Shown piece by piece: positions 1-6,417 of a stretch of DNA of 6,417 nucleotides. Both the position numbers and the translations under genes were made by a program. How positions within the stretch are numbered: position 1 is the first letter of the stretch; every line of letters starts with the position of its first letter. The notes below the pieces were generated by a model. The model did not search any database. It worked only from the letters and a program-made list of their open reading frames with translations, and was not told where the DNA came from. This DNA comes from Ruminococcus sp. (lineage in GTDB: Bacteria > Bacillota > Clostridia > Oscillospirales > Ruminococcaceae). The DNA lies in assembly GCA_017622635.1 (NCBI GenBank), contig JAGAQS010000268.1, forward strand, positions 1 through 6,417, written 5' to 3'.

Positions 1-925
1 AGTCCCTGAAAGCGTTTCTGACCTTAAATTCCCATATATAAGAATAATCGCCCATAACGTCGGCTGTACTTTTACCCGAATTTCTCGCACATGACGCTCT
101 GTACAGGTCAAGAAAAGAGTTTGTTATATTTGCAAGAACACTGCCACGATTGTTTTTATCCGTCATAAGTTCGTCAAGTGCGTTGAAAGCCTCACGTCCG
201 TTGAAAGACGAAACAGCGTCGGCAAGGTTGAAAACAGTCACACTGCTCTGACGGTGAACAAGCATCACAAGTATTTCACGTGTTATTTCTTTTCCCTGAG
301 TATAGGCACAAAGTTTGTCAATTTCGTTTTCAACCGTCAGCATATCGTAAAGACACATATCAGCCAGTTCTCTTGCATTTGCAGGTGAAATAACACCACC
401 TTTTTCCGAAACTTCCTTTACAATAAATCTCGACATCTCCGAAGCCGACAACAGACCCATTTCACAGACCGTGCCTTTTTTTCCTATAAAGTCGGCAAGC
501 TTTTTGTTTTTGTCAGTTATTTTTCCCTTTTTGGTTTTTACTTCAAAACCCGTTACATTGAATATAACCACAGTCTGCGGAGGGACTTCCTTAATTGTCT
601 CAATAAGCTTTTTATTAAGAGTATCGGCAGTCTGTCCGCCCATTTCCTCACGTGGCTTTTCACAATTATAGTCATTGATAAGAATACAGTTGTATTCCGA
701 CATCATGGGCATCATCTGTATCATGTCGTCGAGTTCCGAAAAATCAAGCTTTTTGCCGTTAAGCCGTGTAAGTGCGAAATCCTCATTTTCACCGACTGCC
801 GTTTTTATAATCTGTTTTGTCAGCTTTTCAACTTCTGTCACATTCTGTCCGTACAGATAGTAAAGATTATCAATTTCGCCTTTTTTAAGACGTGCAGAAA
901 CTGTCTTTGAATCTGCCATAGGCAT
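1..925 (-). CDS. holA: DNA polymerase III subunit delta (3' end cut by window edge)
   Basis: HolA is the delta subunit of the clamp-loader complex; it opens the beta sliding clamp and helps load it on primed DNA. The reading frame is open from the start to the window edge, giving 308 codons of an expected 330-350, so roughly the last 30 residues are missing. Seen in the translation: an N-terminal YLYGQN strand-loop (residues 23-28, family form YLLYGEE), the region MMPMMSEYN (69-77) where the family carries its clamp-contacting hydrophobic pair, the AAA+ lid-type segment with ENEIDKL (199-205), and the collar-domain segments VFNLADAV (251-258) and WEFKVRNAF (298-306). The start is placed at ATG 925, with GAAG nine bases upstream inside the end of comEC; a second in-frame ATG lies two codons later (919). 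The six-base gap after comEC suggests translational coupling. The family is clear from these motifs; the exact start is less certain. Confidence 0.9.
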   Translation of the reverse strand, partial: MPMADSKTVSARLKKGEIDNLYYLYGQNVTEVEKLTKQIIKTAVGENEDFALTRLNGKKLDFSELDDMIQMMPMMSEYNCILINDYNCEKPREEMGGQTADTLNKKLIETIKEVPPQTVVIFNVTGFEVKTKKGKITDKNKKLADFIGKKGTVCEMGLLSASEMSRFIVKEVSEKGGVISPANARELADMCLYDMLTVENEIDKLCAYTQGKEITREILVMLVHRQSSVTVFNLADAVSSFNGREAFNALDELMTDKNNRGSVLANITNSFLDLYRASCARNSGKSTADVMGDYSYIWEFKVRNAFRD

Positions 926-931
926 AAGAAA

Positions 932-3013
932 TCACTTCATTTCAATTATTTTATATGTTCCGTCTGCGGACATTTCTGTCTTAAAATTGTTCATACCTGC
1001 ATACTGATATGAAACCGCTTCCTTTTCGTCAAGATAAATACTTTTTCCGTCACATATCATCTCGCTGTTTTTCGGAATATTGCCGTAAAATACAGTAAGC
1101 CCATTGTTTTCGGGTACACTGTCCTTTGCGGACACAAAACACATTTCCGACTCACCGAAAATAATTTCAAGAGTTTCACCGTCATATCTGATTGTGTAGT
1201 CACTGTTTTCTATCTGACAGCCGTTTTCGTCAAAAAATGTAAAATTGCCGTCCTTACAGGGAACAGCATTTCCCGTGATAAACCATTTTTCAATATCCGT
1301 TGATTCAAGTTCGGAATAATACGACGAATAAAGTGAATATATATCATCGGCAAGAAAAATACAGTCAACACTTCTTATTCCGTTCTCTGAAAGATATTTC
1401 CCGACATACTGCGGATTTTTGTAATGACCATTCAGGTCAACAACGTAATTTCTGCTCTTGTATGATACCACCACAGAAGCATTACTGCCTTTGCCCAGTA
1501 CGGCAACAGTGAAAATATCACGGTTCATATTATTATACAATGCTGAACCGCAGGCAGTCACAAAGACGGACAAGGCTATTGAAACGGCAGTATATTTTCT
1601 GTTTTCGGTTGCAACTTTTACCATTACAACAACAACCGCACATATCAGTGCAATTTTCACGGCAACGTCATTTCCGCATGAAATATATGTGAATTTCAGT
1701 TCGGAAACTTTTTCGGCAACAAAAAGAATTATCTTTATTATTCCCCCTGCCGACCACAGAACAGGCGTAAAACCCGTTACGGTGTATATCATTCCGAGAA
1801 CCATACAGAATGAACACATAGGTACAACAAATATATTTGCAATCGGAGATATTAAAGATATTTCGTCAAAATAAATCATACTGACGGGCAATACCGCAAT
1901 TGACGTACACAGCATTGTGATAAACAGACGGATTATCCTGTCATAAGCTGTAACGTCGGGAAGTTTTTTCACCATGTATGGTGCGAATACGCCTATTCCG
2001 AAAGTTCCCGAAACAGACAGCAAAAATCCCGAACTGTATATTACATAGGGATTTTCAAGACATATCAAAAGAACCGCTATAGCAAGTGAATTAAAAGTGT
2101 CATTCTCACGCAGAAACAGTTTTGCAGAAAACGCTATGTCAACCATTATCAACGCCCTTATTGCCGAAACGGGATAATTCGCCATAGTCACCATGAAAGC
2201 CATAAATATATTGACAAATCCGAACGACAGGAATTTATTGACTTTCAGAAAATTCAGAATTAACATGACAAACATCGCCATAACAGATATATGCAGTCCC
2301 GATACAGCCATTACGTGACCTGTTCCCATGCGGTAAAGTGAAGTTTTAACACTGCCGTCGAGTGTGCTTTTTTCACCGAAAACCATTCCCGCAAGAAAAC
2401 CGCCACAGTCGTCACCGAGAACAATACGGAAATCAGAAATAATATTTTCCCTGTGATTCATGAGAAAATTTCTGATTTTACGGAAATTGTTATTTTCAGT
2501 AACAATGTTGTCTGCGTTTTCTGCCGTAAGAAATATTCTGTCCGATTTGTAATAACTTTCACTGTCAAAAAGATAGTCGCCCGACATTTTCTTAAAAGTA
2601 CAACTGCCGATATTTACGGTATCACCATAATGCACATCAAGATTATCACTGTAAAAAGAAACTTTCGCTTTACATTCACCGTTTATTTTTCCCTTTAATA
2701 TATAGCGTGCCTTATCTTTGTCATAACAGTCATAATCTTCGACCACACCCGAAAAATTGCCCTCTGTGCCGTCATACGAAACAATATTGTTATACACAAA
2801 ATGCGTATAGATTTCACCCGACATGAAAGACAGTGCAAACGATACCGCAACTATCGCAAAATCATTTGCCGAAAGACCTTTCTGTTTTCCAACCAGTACA
2901 AATACAAGAAAGATTCCTGCCGGAATCAGCAAGTGCCGTAAATCTGTAAAAAAGGAAGCGAAAAACAATCCCGACAAATATCCTGCCGTGACACCAATCA
3001 TTTTTCGCTTCAT
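932..3013 (-). CDS. comEC: ComEC/Rec2-family DNA-uptake channel with degenerate C-terminal beta-lactamase-like domain
   Basis: ComEC is the inner-membrane channel that carries single-stranded DNA into the cell during natural transformation. The 693-residue protein has two or three N-terminal membrane helices (about 5-66), then an extracellular OB-fold-like loop domain (about 83-165; Cys96, Cys114, Cys138; the B. subtilis protein is known to have a disulfide in this loop). The Competence domain follows (about 200-490, roughly ten membrane segments) with its hallmarks GHVMAVSGLHIS (232-243), SAIRALIM (283-290), SSGFLLSVSG (327-336) and a segment ending in NIFVVPM (393-399). The C-terminal region (about 500-640) sits where the family has a metallo-beta-lactamase domain, but the DVGQGD and HxHxDH signatures are absent. 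Total length is near the lower end for three-domain ComEC proteins. The start at ATG 3013 has AAGG ten bases upstream; ATG 3001 is a weaker alternative. It is not in the usual comEA-comEC arrangement: neighbours are a phosphoribosyltransferase gene and holA. Channel identity is firm; working competence is not shown. Confidence 0.92.
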   Translation of the reverse strand: MKRKMIGVTAGYLSGLFFASFFTDLRHLLIPAGIFLVFVLVGKQKGLSANDFAIVAVSFALSFMSGEIYTHFVYNNIVSYDGTEGNFSGVVEDYDCYDKDKARYILKGKINGECKAKVSFYSDNLDVHYGDTVNIGSCTFKKMSGDYLFDSESYYKSDRIFLTAENADNIVTENNNFRKIRNFLMNHRENIISDFRIVLGDDCGGFLAGMVFGEKSTLDGSVKTSLYRMGTGHVMAVSGLHISVMAMFVMLILNFLKVNKFLSFGFVNIFMAFMVTMANYPVSAIRALIMVDIAFSAKLFLRENDTFNSLAIAVLLICLENPYVIYSSGFLLSVSGTFGIGVFAPYMVKKLPDVTAYDRIIRLFITMLCTSIAVLPVSMIYFDEISLISPIANIFVVPMCSFCMVLGMIYTVTGFTPVLWSAGGIIKIILFVAEKVSELKFTYISCGNDVAVKIALICAVVVVMVKVATENRKYTAVSIALSVFVTACGSALYNNMNRDIFTVAVLGKGSNASVVVSYKSRNYVVDLNGHYKNPQYVGKYLSENGIRSVDCIFLADDIYSLYSSYYSELESTDIEKWFITGNAVPCKDGNFTFFDENGCQIENSDYTIRYDGETLEIIFGESEMCFVSAKDSVPENNGLTVFYGNIPKNSEMICDGKSIYLDEKEAVSYQYAGMNNFKTEMSADGTYKIIEMK
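935..938 (-). promoter_or_regulatory. Weak ribosome binding site of holA
   Basis: GAAG in the last codons of comEC, nine bases before ATG 925. It is a poor match to AGGAGG. Because it overlaps the comEC coding end, ribosomes finishing comEC may re-initiate here. It favours ATG 925 over ATG 919, but only mildly. Confidence 0.4.
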
Positions 3014-3023
3014 TTCCGATATA

Positions 3024-3027
3024 CCTT
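3024..3027 (-). promoter_or_regulatory. Ribosome binding site of comEC
   Basis: AAGG overlapping the TAA stop of the phosphoribosyltransferase gene, ten bases before ATG 3013. It is a modest match, and its overlap with the preceding stop codon fits coupled translation. ATG 3001 has no better site before it. Confidence 0.5.
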
Positions 3028-3562
3028 ATTTAAAGAAAAGCGGTAATTTTTCAAGGAATACTATATCATTTCTGTCCGCCGAGTCACCCTCTGCGAGAAC
3101 GGCAGAATATGTCACAACGTTTCCGCCTGCTTCTTCCGCAAGTTTTCCGAGTGCATTAAATGATTCTCCCGTACTTACAACGTCGTCAACTATGAGAATT
3201 TTCTTTCCACTGAGCATTGACGCTTTTTCCTGTGAAAGATAAAGTGTCTGTACGTTTGCGGTGGTAATTGACTTGACCGACACCGAAAGCGGTTCAGTCA
3301 TATAGAGTTTAACGGATTTCCGTGCAACAACATATGGCTTTCCGCACTGTCTTGCCATTTCGTAAGCAAGAGGAATGCCCTTTGATTCAGCCGTAAGAAT
3401 AACGTCAAATTCACCGCACTTTTTAAGAAGTTCTTCCGCACACGCAACAGTCAGTTCAACGTCAGAAAACATTACAAATGCACCGATACTTACTTTGTCA
3501 TTAAGCGGACAAATAGGCAGTTCTCTTTCAATACCTGCAATTGTCATTTTATAAGTACTCAA
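3026..3562 (-). CDS. Purine-type phosphoribosyltransferase (Xpt/PurR-like catalytic domain), TTG start
   Basis: A type I phosphoribosyltransferase of 178 residues, expected to join a purine base to PRPP, or to bind PRPP as a sensor, in the cytoplasm. The PRPP loop ILIVDDVVSTGES (122-134) is complete, with both acidic residues Asp126 and Asp127. The segment TAESKGIPLAYEMAR (57-71) and VVARKSVKLY (78-87) match the adenine/xanthine PRT pattern. From memory, KGIPLAY plus the RK motif, the TLYLS segment and the LAEGD ending most resemble the C-terminal half of Bacillus PurR and Xpt, but there is no N-terminal winged-helix domain. The start is set at TTG 3562 because AAAGGGGGT lies seven bases before it. 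An ATG at 3607 would overlap the HIT gene by 29 bases and puts that ribosome site inside the coding region. ATG 3547 lies 22 bases from the site. The substrate (adenine, xanthine or guanine) cannot be read from the sequence, so no symbol is given. Confidence 0.87.
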   Translation of the reverse strand: MSTYKMTIAGIERELPICPLNDKVSIGAFVMFSDVELTVACAEELLKKCGEFDVILTAESKGIPLAYEMARQCGKPYVVARKSVKLYMTEPLSVSVKSITTANVQTLYLSQEKASMLSGKKILIVDDVVSTGESFNALGKLAEEAGGNVVTYSAVLAEGDSADRNDIVFLEKLPLFFK

Positions 3563-3568
3563 AGCAGT

Positions 3569-3577
3569 ACCCCCTTT
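3569..3577 (-). promoter_or_regulatory. Ribosome binding site deciding the TTG start of the phosphoribosyltransferase gene
   Basis: AAAGGGGGT directly after the HIT-gene stop codon, with seven bases between its last G and TTG 3562. Spacing suits TTG 3562 and neither ATG 3607 (upstream of the site) nor ATG 3547 (too far), so it decides the start. Confidence 0.75.
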
Positions 3578-3578
3578 T

Positions 3579-3932
3579 TTATTCGGTTTTGCCGAGTGAA
3601 TCAGCACCCCAGCCCATTTTTACACCGCCTAAAACGTGGAAGTGCAAATGTTTTACCGTCTGACCTGCATCGTCACCGCAGTTACTGATAATTCTGTAGC
3701 TTTCAATTCCCTCAGCCTTTGCAACTTTAGGTATAGCCTCAAAAACCTTGGCAACATATTCTGAATTTTCAGAATTTATTTCGTTTGCACAGCATATGTG
3801 CTTCTTTGGAATTACAAGGTCATGAACTGGTGCAATAGGTGCAATATCCCTGAATGCGAAAACAAATTCGTCTTCATAAACCTTTGTACTCGGAATTTCT
3901 CCGTTTATTATCTTACAGAATAAACAATCCAT
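3579..3932 (-). CDS. HIT-family (histidine triad) nucleotide hydrolase/transferase
   Basis: HIT proteins of the Hint branch hydrolyse nucleoside phosphoramidates and aminoacyl-adenylates in the cytoplasm. This 117-residue protein has the usual Hint length and features: N-terminal CLFCKIINGEIPS (3-15) with the Cys3/Cys6 pair that, with His45 and His95, forms the zinc site seen in many bacterial members; the strand LVIPKKH (39-45); and the triad QTVKHLHFHVLGG (91-103), with His97 the expected nucleophile among His95, His97 and His99. The start at ATG 3932 is fixed by a perfect AAGGAGG eight bases upstream. A longer frame to ATG 3980 would place 16 extra residues over that site and an intergenic hairpin. 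It lies 59 bases after alaS. Hint enzymes are known to act on aminoacyl-AMP, the intermediate made by aminoacyl-tRNA synthetases, so the pairing with alaS is sensible, but that link is inference. Confidence 0.95.
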   Translation of the reverse strand: MDCLFCKIINGEIPSTKVYEDEFVFAFRDIAPIAPVHDLVIPKKHICCANEINSENSEYVAKVFEAIPKVAKAEGIESYRIISNCGDDAGQTVKHLHFHVLGGVKMGWGADSLGKTE

Positions 3933-3940
3933 AATTTTTT

Positions 3941-3947
3941 CCTCCTT
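3941..3947 (-). promoter_or_regulatory. Strong ribosome binding site of the HIT gene
   Basis: AAGGAGG, a full match to the anti-Shine-Dalgarno consensus, eight bases before ATG 3932. It is the strongest site in the window and fixes the start of the HIT protein at MDCLFCKI. Confidence 0.9.
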
Positions 3948-3954
3948 ATAATAT

Positions 3955-3985
3955 TTTCGGTACGGGCAGAATGTCCGCACCGAAA
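3955..3985 (-). other. Intergenic hairpin between alaS and the HIT gene
   Basis: In the minus-strand transcript TTTCGGTGCGG pairs with CCGTACCGAAA: ten Watson-Crick pairs plus one G-U, with a nine-base loop. It starts seven bases after the alaS stop and ends seven bases before AAGGAGG. No U-tract follows (next bases ATATTATAAGG), so it is not a standard intrinsic terminator. It could protect the alaS end, be a processing site, or affect translation of the HIT gene. The role is unknown; the pairing itself is read directly. Confidence 0.6.
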
Positions 3986-3991
3986 CAATAG

Positions 3992-6417
3992 TTATTTTAT
4001 AAATCCGCCTGCAACAGACACAAACTCATTCATGGCAGAATCAGTCTTTGAAATATCACCGATACCGGCCATGGCACTGTCGGGCTTTCCACCGCCCTTA
4101 CCGCCTGTGAGGGCAGAAATTTCACGTACAATCTTTCCTGCGTTTGCACCCTTTGCAACAGCTTCTTTCGTACATACACAGTAAAGAGTACCCTTTTCGC
4201 CTACGATTCCCGCAAACAATGCTATAACAGCCTCATTTCTGTCCTTAACGCTGTCACCGAGTTTGCGGAGAGCGTCGGGGGCAGAGCCGTCCATTCTTGC
4301 GGAAACAAGTTTGACACCGTTTACTTCCTGAGCGTTGTCAAATACAGATGCGATTTTTGCATTTGCAATCTGCTGACTAAGACTTTCAAGTTTTCTGTCC
4401 TTTTCCTTTGATTCGGCAAATACAGACGCACACTTTTCGGGTAATTCCGTAACGTTTGCAAGTTTGAGAGCCTTTGCGGATTTAAGAATAGTATTTCTGT
4501 AACTGTTGAGAAGTTCAATTACTCCCATACCTGTAACGGCTTCAATACGTCTTACACCTGACGCTACAGAACTTTCGGAAACTATTCTGAAAAGTCCTAT
4601 TTCAGCAGTATTTCCGATATGAGTACCGCCACAGAATTCAATTGAATCACCTGCCGTTACAACTCTTACAGTATTGCCGTACTTCTCACCAAAAAGTGCC
4701 ATAGCACCGAGTTTCTTAGCTTCTTCAATCGGCATTTCCTCCATAGTAACGGGAATTGCTTTCATGATTTCGTTATTGACATAATTTTCAACCTGTGAAA
4801 TTTCGTCATCTGTCAACGCACTGAAATGATTGAAGTCGAAACGACAAGCCTTTTCATTTACAAGCTGACCTGCCTGATGAACGTGGTCACCGAGAATTTT
4901 TCTTAATGCATACTGAAGAAGATGTGCAGATGTGTGATTTCTCATAATTGCACGACGACGGTTAACGTCAATCTGTGCCTTTACCTTATCACCCTTTGAG
5001 ATACTGCCCGACGTTACTTCTGCAATGTGCATGAAATGACCCTCAGACTTCATTGTATCAAGAACTGTAACAACATCTGCGGAAGTTGAAATTACACCCG
5101 TATCGCCGACCTGTCCACCGCTTTCGGCATAGAAAGGCGTTCTGTCGAGTACTATAACAACGTCGTCACCCTCAACGGCTGTTTCAATTTCCTGACCGTC
5201 CTTGTAAATTGCAAGTACTTCTGAATCCGATTCATTATCCGTATAACCTGTGAACACGGTTGCAGGAGCGTCAACTTTAATACTGTTGTCTGCCCATGAA
5301 GAACCCGCTTTAGCGAGGTGGTCAGCCTTAGCCTTTGCACGCTGTTCCTTTGCAAGTTCCGTGAAACGTTCTGTATCGACTGTGAGACCCTTTTCTTCAC
5401 ATATTTCAATTGTAAGGTCTATCGGGAAACCGTAGGTATCTGAAAGTCTGAAAGCGTCATCACCTGAAAGAACGGTTTTGTTTTCTGCGGAAAGTTTTTC
5501 GGTGAACTGTGCAAGAAGTTCAGAACCCTTATCAACGGTTTTAGCAAAGGCTTCTTCTTCAACACCGATAATCTTTTTAATATAGTCTCTCTTTTCAGCA
5601 AGTTCAGGGTATGCACCGGCATTTTCATTTATAACCGTATCTGCAACTTCACAGAGGAAAGGCTTTTTGATACCCAACAGTCTGCCATGACGTGCGGCAC
5701 GTCTTAAAAGTCTCCTGAGAACATATCCCCTGCCCTCATTGGACGGCATAATTCCGTCACCTACCATAAACGTTGTACTTCTGATATGGTTGGTTATTAC
5801 ACGCAGTGAAACATCTGTCTTATGATTTTCTTTATATTTTACACCTGCAAATTCAGAAACGTGTTTCATGATATTCTGAACTGTATCGACTTCAAATATA
5901 TTGTCAACACCCTGCATTACGCAAGCAAGTCTTTCAAGACCCATACCCGTATCAATGTTCTTGTTCTTCATTTCGGCATAATTACCGTTGCCGTCGCTGT
6001 CGAACTGACTGAATACAAGATTCCATATTTCAATAATATTATCCTTGTCGCCCTCAGCCTCAAAACCTGCACGGTCAAGCTTTCTGTTCTCTGCCACACG
6101 GTCAAAGTGAATTTCGGAACAAGGACCGCACGGACCTGAACCGTGTTCCCAAAAATTGTCTTTTTTACCGAGACGTATTATTCTGTCATGAGGAATACCG
6201 ATTTTATTTTCCCAAATCTGTTCAGCCTCGTCATCACTTTCAAAAATAGTAATCCAGAGTCTGCCTGCCGGAATTTCAAGAACTTTTGTAAGGAACTCCC
6301 ACGCCCATTCAACAGCCTCATTCTTGAAATAGTCACCGAATGAGAAGTTGCCAAGCATTTCAAAGTATGTGCCGTGACGTGCAGTCTTGCCAACACTTTC
6401 AATATCGGGCGTTCTTA
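3992..6417 (-). CDS. alaS: Alanyl-tRNA synthetase (5' end cut by window edge)
   Basis: AlaRS charges tRNA-Ala with alanine and clears mischarged Ser/Gly. The frame is open to the right edge; 807 residues are visible (counted here from the first full codon, Arg1 at 6413-6415), and about 70 N-terminal residues lie outside, giving the usual total near 875. An ATG at 6358 is internal: upstream codons encode conserved class II motif sequence (GKTARHGTYFEMLGNFSFGD, 10-29). Other landmarks: CGPCSEIHFD (96-105), motif 3 GMGLERL (157-163), the arginine-rich tRNA-recognition region around 229-242, the editing-domain strand YAESGGQVGD (429-438), and its zinc/catalytic set HTSAH (494-498) with Cys595 and His599 in CGGTH. 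A charged, coil-prone linker (about 637-689) leads to the C-Ala domain with its glycine-rich GGKGGGKPD (771-779). All key editing residues are present, so both activities should be intact. It ends in TAA, 59 bases before the HIT gene. Any tRNA-Ala-dependent or T-box control upstream would be outside the window. Confidence 0.98.
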   Translation of the reverse strand, partial: RTPDIESVGKTARHGTYFEMLGNFSFGDYFKNEAVEWAWEFLTKVLEIPAGRLWITIFESDDEAEQIWENKIGIPHDRIIRLGKKDNFWEHGSGPCGPCSEIHFDRVAENRKLDRAGFEAEGDKDNIIEIWNLVFSQFDSDGNGNYAEMKNKNIDTGMGLERLACVMQGVDNIFEVDTVQNIMKHVSEFAGVKYKENHKTDVSLRVITNHIRSTTFMVGDGIMPSNEGRGYVLRRLLRRAARHGRLLGIKKPFLCEVADTVINENAGAYPELAEKRDYIKKIIGVEEEAFAKTVDKGSELLAQFTEKLSAENKTVLSGDDAFRLSDTYGFPIDLTIEICEEKGLTVDTERFTELAKEQRAKAKADHLAKAGSSWADNSIKVDAPATVFTGYTDNESDSEVLAIYKDGQEIETAVEGDDVVIVLDRTPFYAESGGQVGDTGVISTSADVVTVLDTMKSEGHFMHIAEVTSGSISKGDKVKAQIDVNRRRAIMRNHTSAHLLQYALRKILGDHVHQAGQLVNEKACRFDFNHFSALTDDEISQVENYVNNEIMKAIPVTMEEMPIEEAKKLGAMALFGEKYGNTVRVVTAGDSIEFCGGTHIGNTAEIGLFRIVSESSVASGVRRIEAVTGMGVIELLNSYRNTILKSAKALKLANVTELPEKCASVFAESKEKDRKLESLSQQIANAKIASVFDNAQEVNGVKLVSARMDGSAPDALRKLGDSVKDRNEAVIALFAGIVGEKGTLYCVCTKEAVAKGANAGKIVREISALTGGKGGGKPDSAMAGIGDISKTDSAMNEFVSVAGGFIK

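Noticed and set aside
1458..1874. 138-codon open frame on the plus strand inside comEC
   Set aside because: It is antisense to a well-supported gene, has no recognisable domain or good ribosome site, and its composition mirrors the comEC codons.
2823..3242. 139-codon open frame on the plus strand across the comEC-phosphoribosyltransferase junction
   Set aside because: It runs antisense to two clear genes and its serine/proline-rich content is typical of a shadow frame; no motif seen.
3570..3580. A6G5 homopolymer run considered as a phase-variation tract
   Set aside because: It lies between the HIT stop and the phosphoribosyltransferase start and serves as a ribosome site; slippage there would not shift a reading frame.
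3933..3980. N-terminal extension of the HIT protein to an ATG at 3980
   Set aside because: The 16 extra codons cover the hairpin arm and the AAGGAGG site; the family normally begins just before the CLFCKI segment.
3941..3980. Possible promoter before the HIT gene: CGGACA, 18-base spacer, TATTAT on the minus strand
   Set aside because: The -35 matches TTGACA at only four of six positions, and transcription would begin within the ribosome binding site, leaving no usable leader. The elements also lie in the hairpin, so a chance match is likelier.
5822..6139. 105-codon open frame on the plus strand inside alaS
   Set aside because: It lies opposite highly conserved AlaRS catalytic-domain sequence, so the frame is explained by the alaS codons.
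6356..6358. ATG at 6358 as the alaS start
   Set aside because: Codons upstream to the window edge continue conserved AlaRS sequence (RTPDIESVGKTARHGTYFE), so this ATG is an internal methionine.

Overview
The window is a block of five genes, all on the minus strand, covering almost every base. Base composition is moderately AT-rich (by eye about 40% GC). Shine-Dalgarno sites and protein sequences look like a low-GC Gram-positive of class Clostridia, probably a Ruminococcus-like member of the Oscillospiraceae. The taxon is inferred from sequence style only.

In transcription order (right to left) the genes are: alaS (alanyl-tRNA synthetase, 5' end beyond the right edge), a HIT-family nucleotide hydrolase, a purine-type phosphoribosyltransferase, comEC (DNA-uptake channel) and holA (DNA polymerase III delta subunit, 3' end beyond the left edge). 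The gaps are 59, 16, 12 and 6 bases. No convincing promoter or terminator is visible, so the five are most simply read as part of one operon whose promoter lies outside the window. The largest gap (alaS to hit) holds a hairpin with no U-tract, just before a perfect AAGGAGG ribosome binding site.

Three genes are translation-related or replicative housekeeping (alaS, holA) or general nucleotide metabolism (hit). The phosphoribosyltransferase resembles the catalytic domain of the Xpt/PurR type but has no DNA-binding domain, and its start is best read as TTG. comEC keeps the N-terminal loop domain and the membrane channel domain. Its C-terminal region still looks like a metallo-beta-lactamase fold but has lost the metal-binding histidine/aspartate signature, and this is the most interesting point in the window.

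No RNA gene, mobile element, CRISPR array or repeat family was found. No intergenic stretch exceeds 60 bases. I do not see a wholly new system here: the window is an ordinary core region with a few points worth checking.
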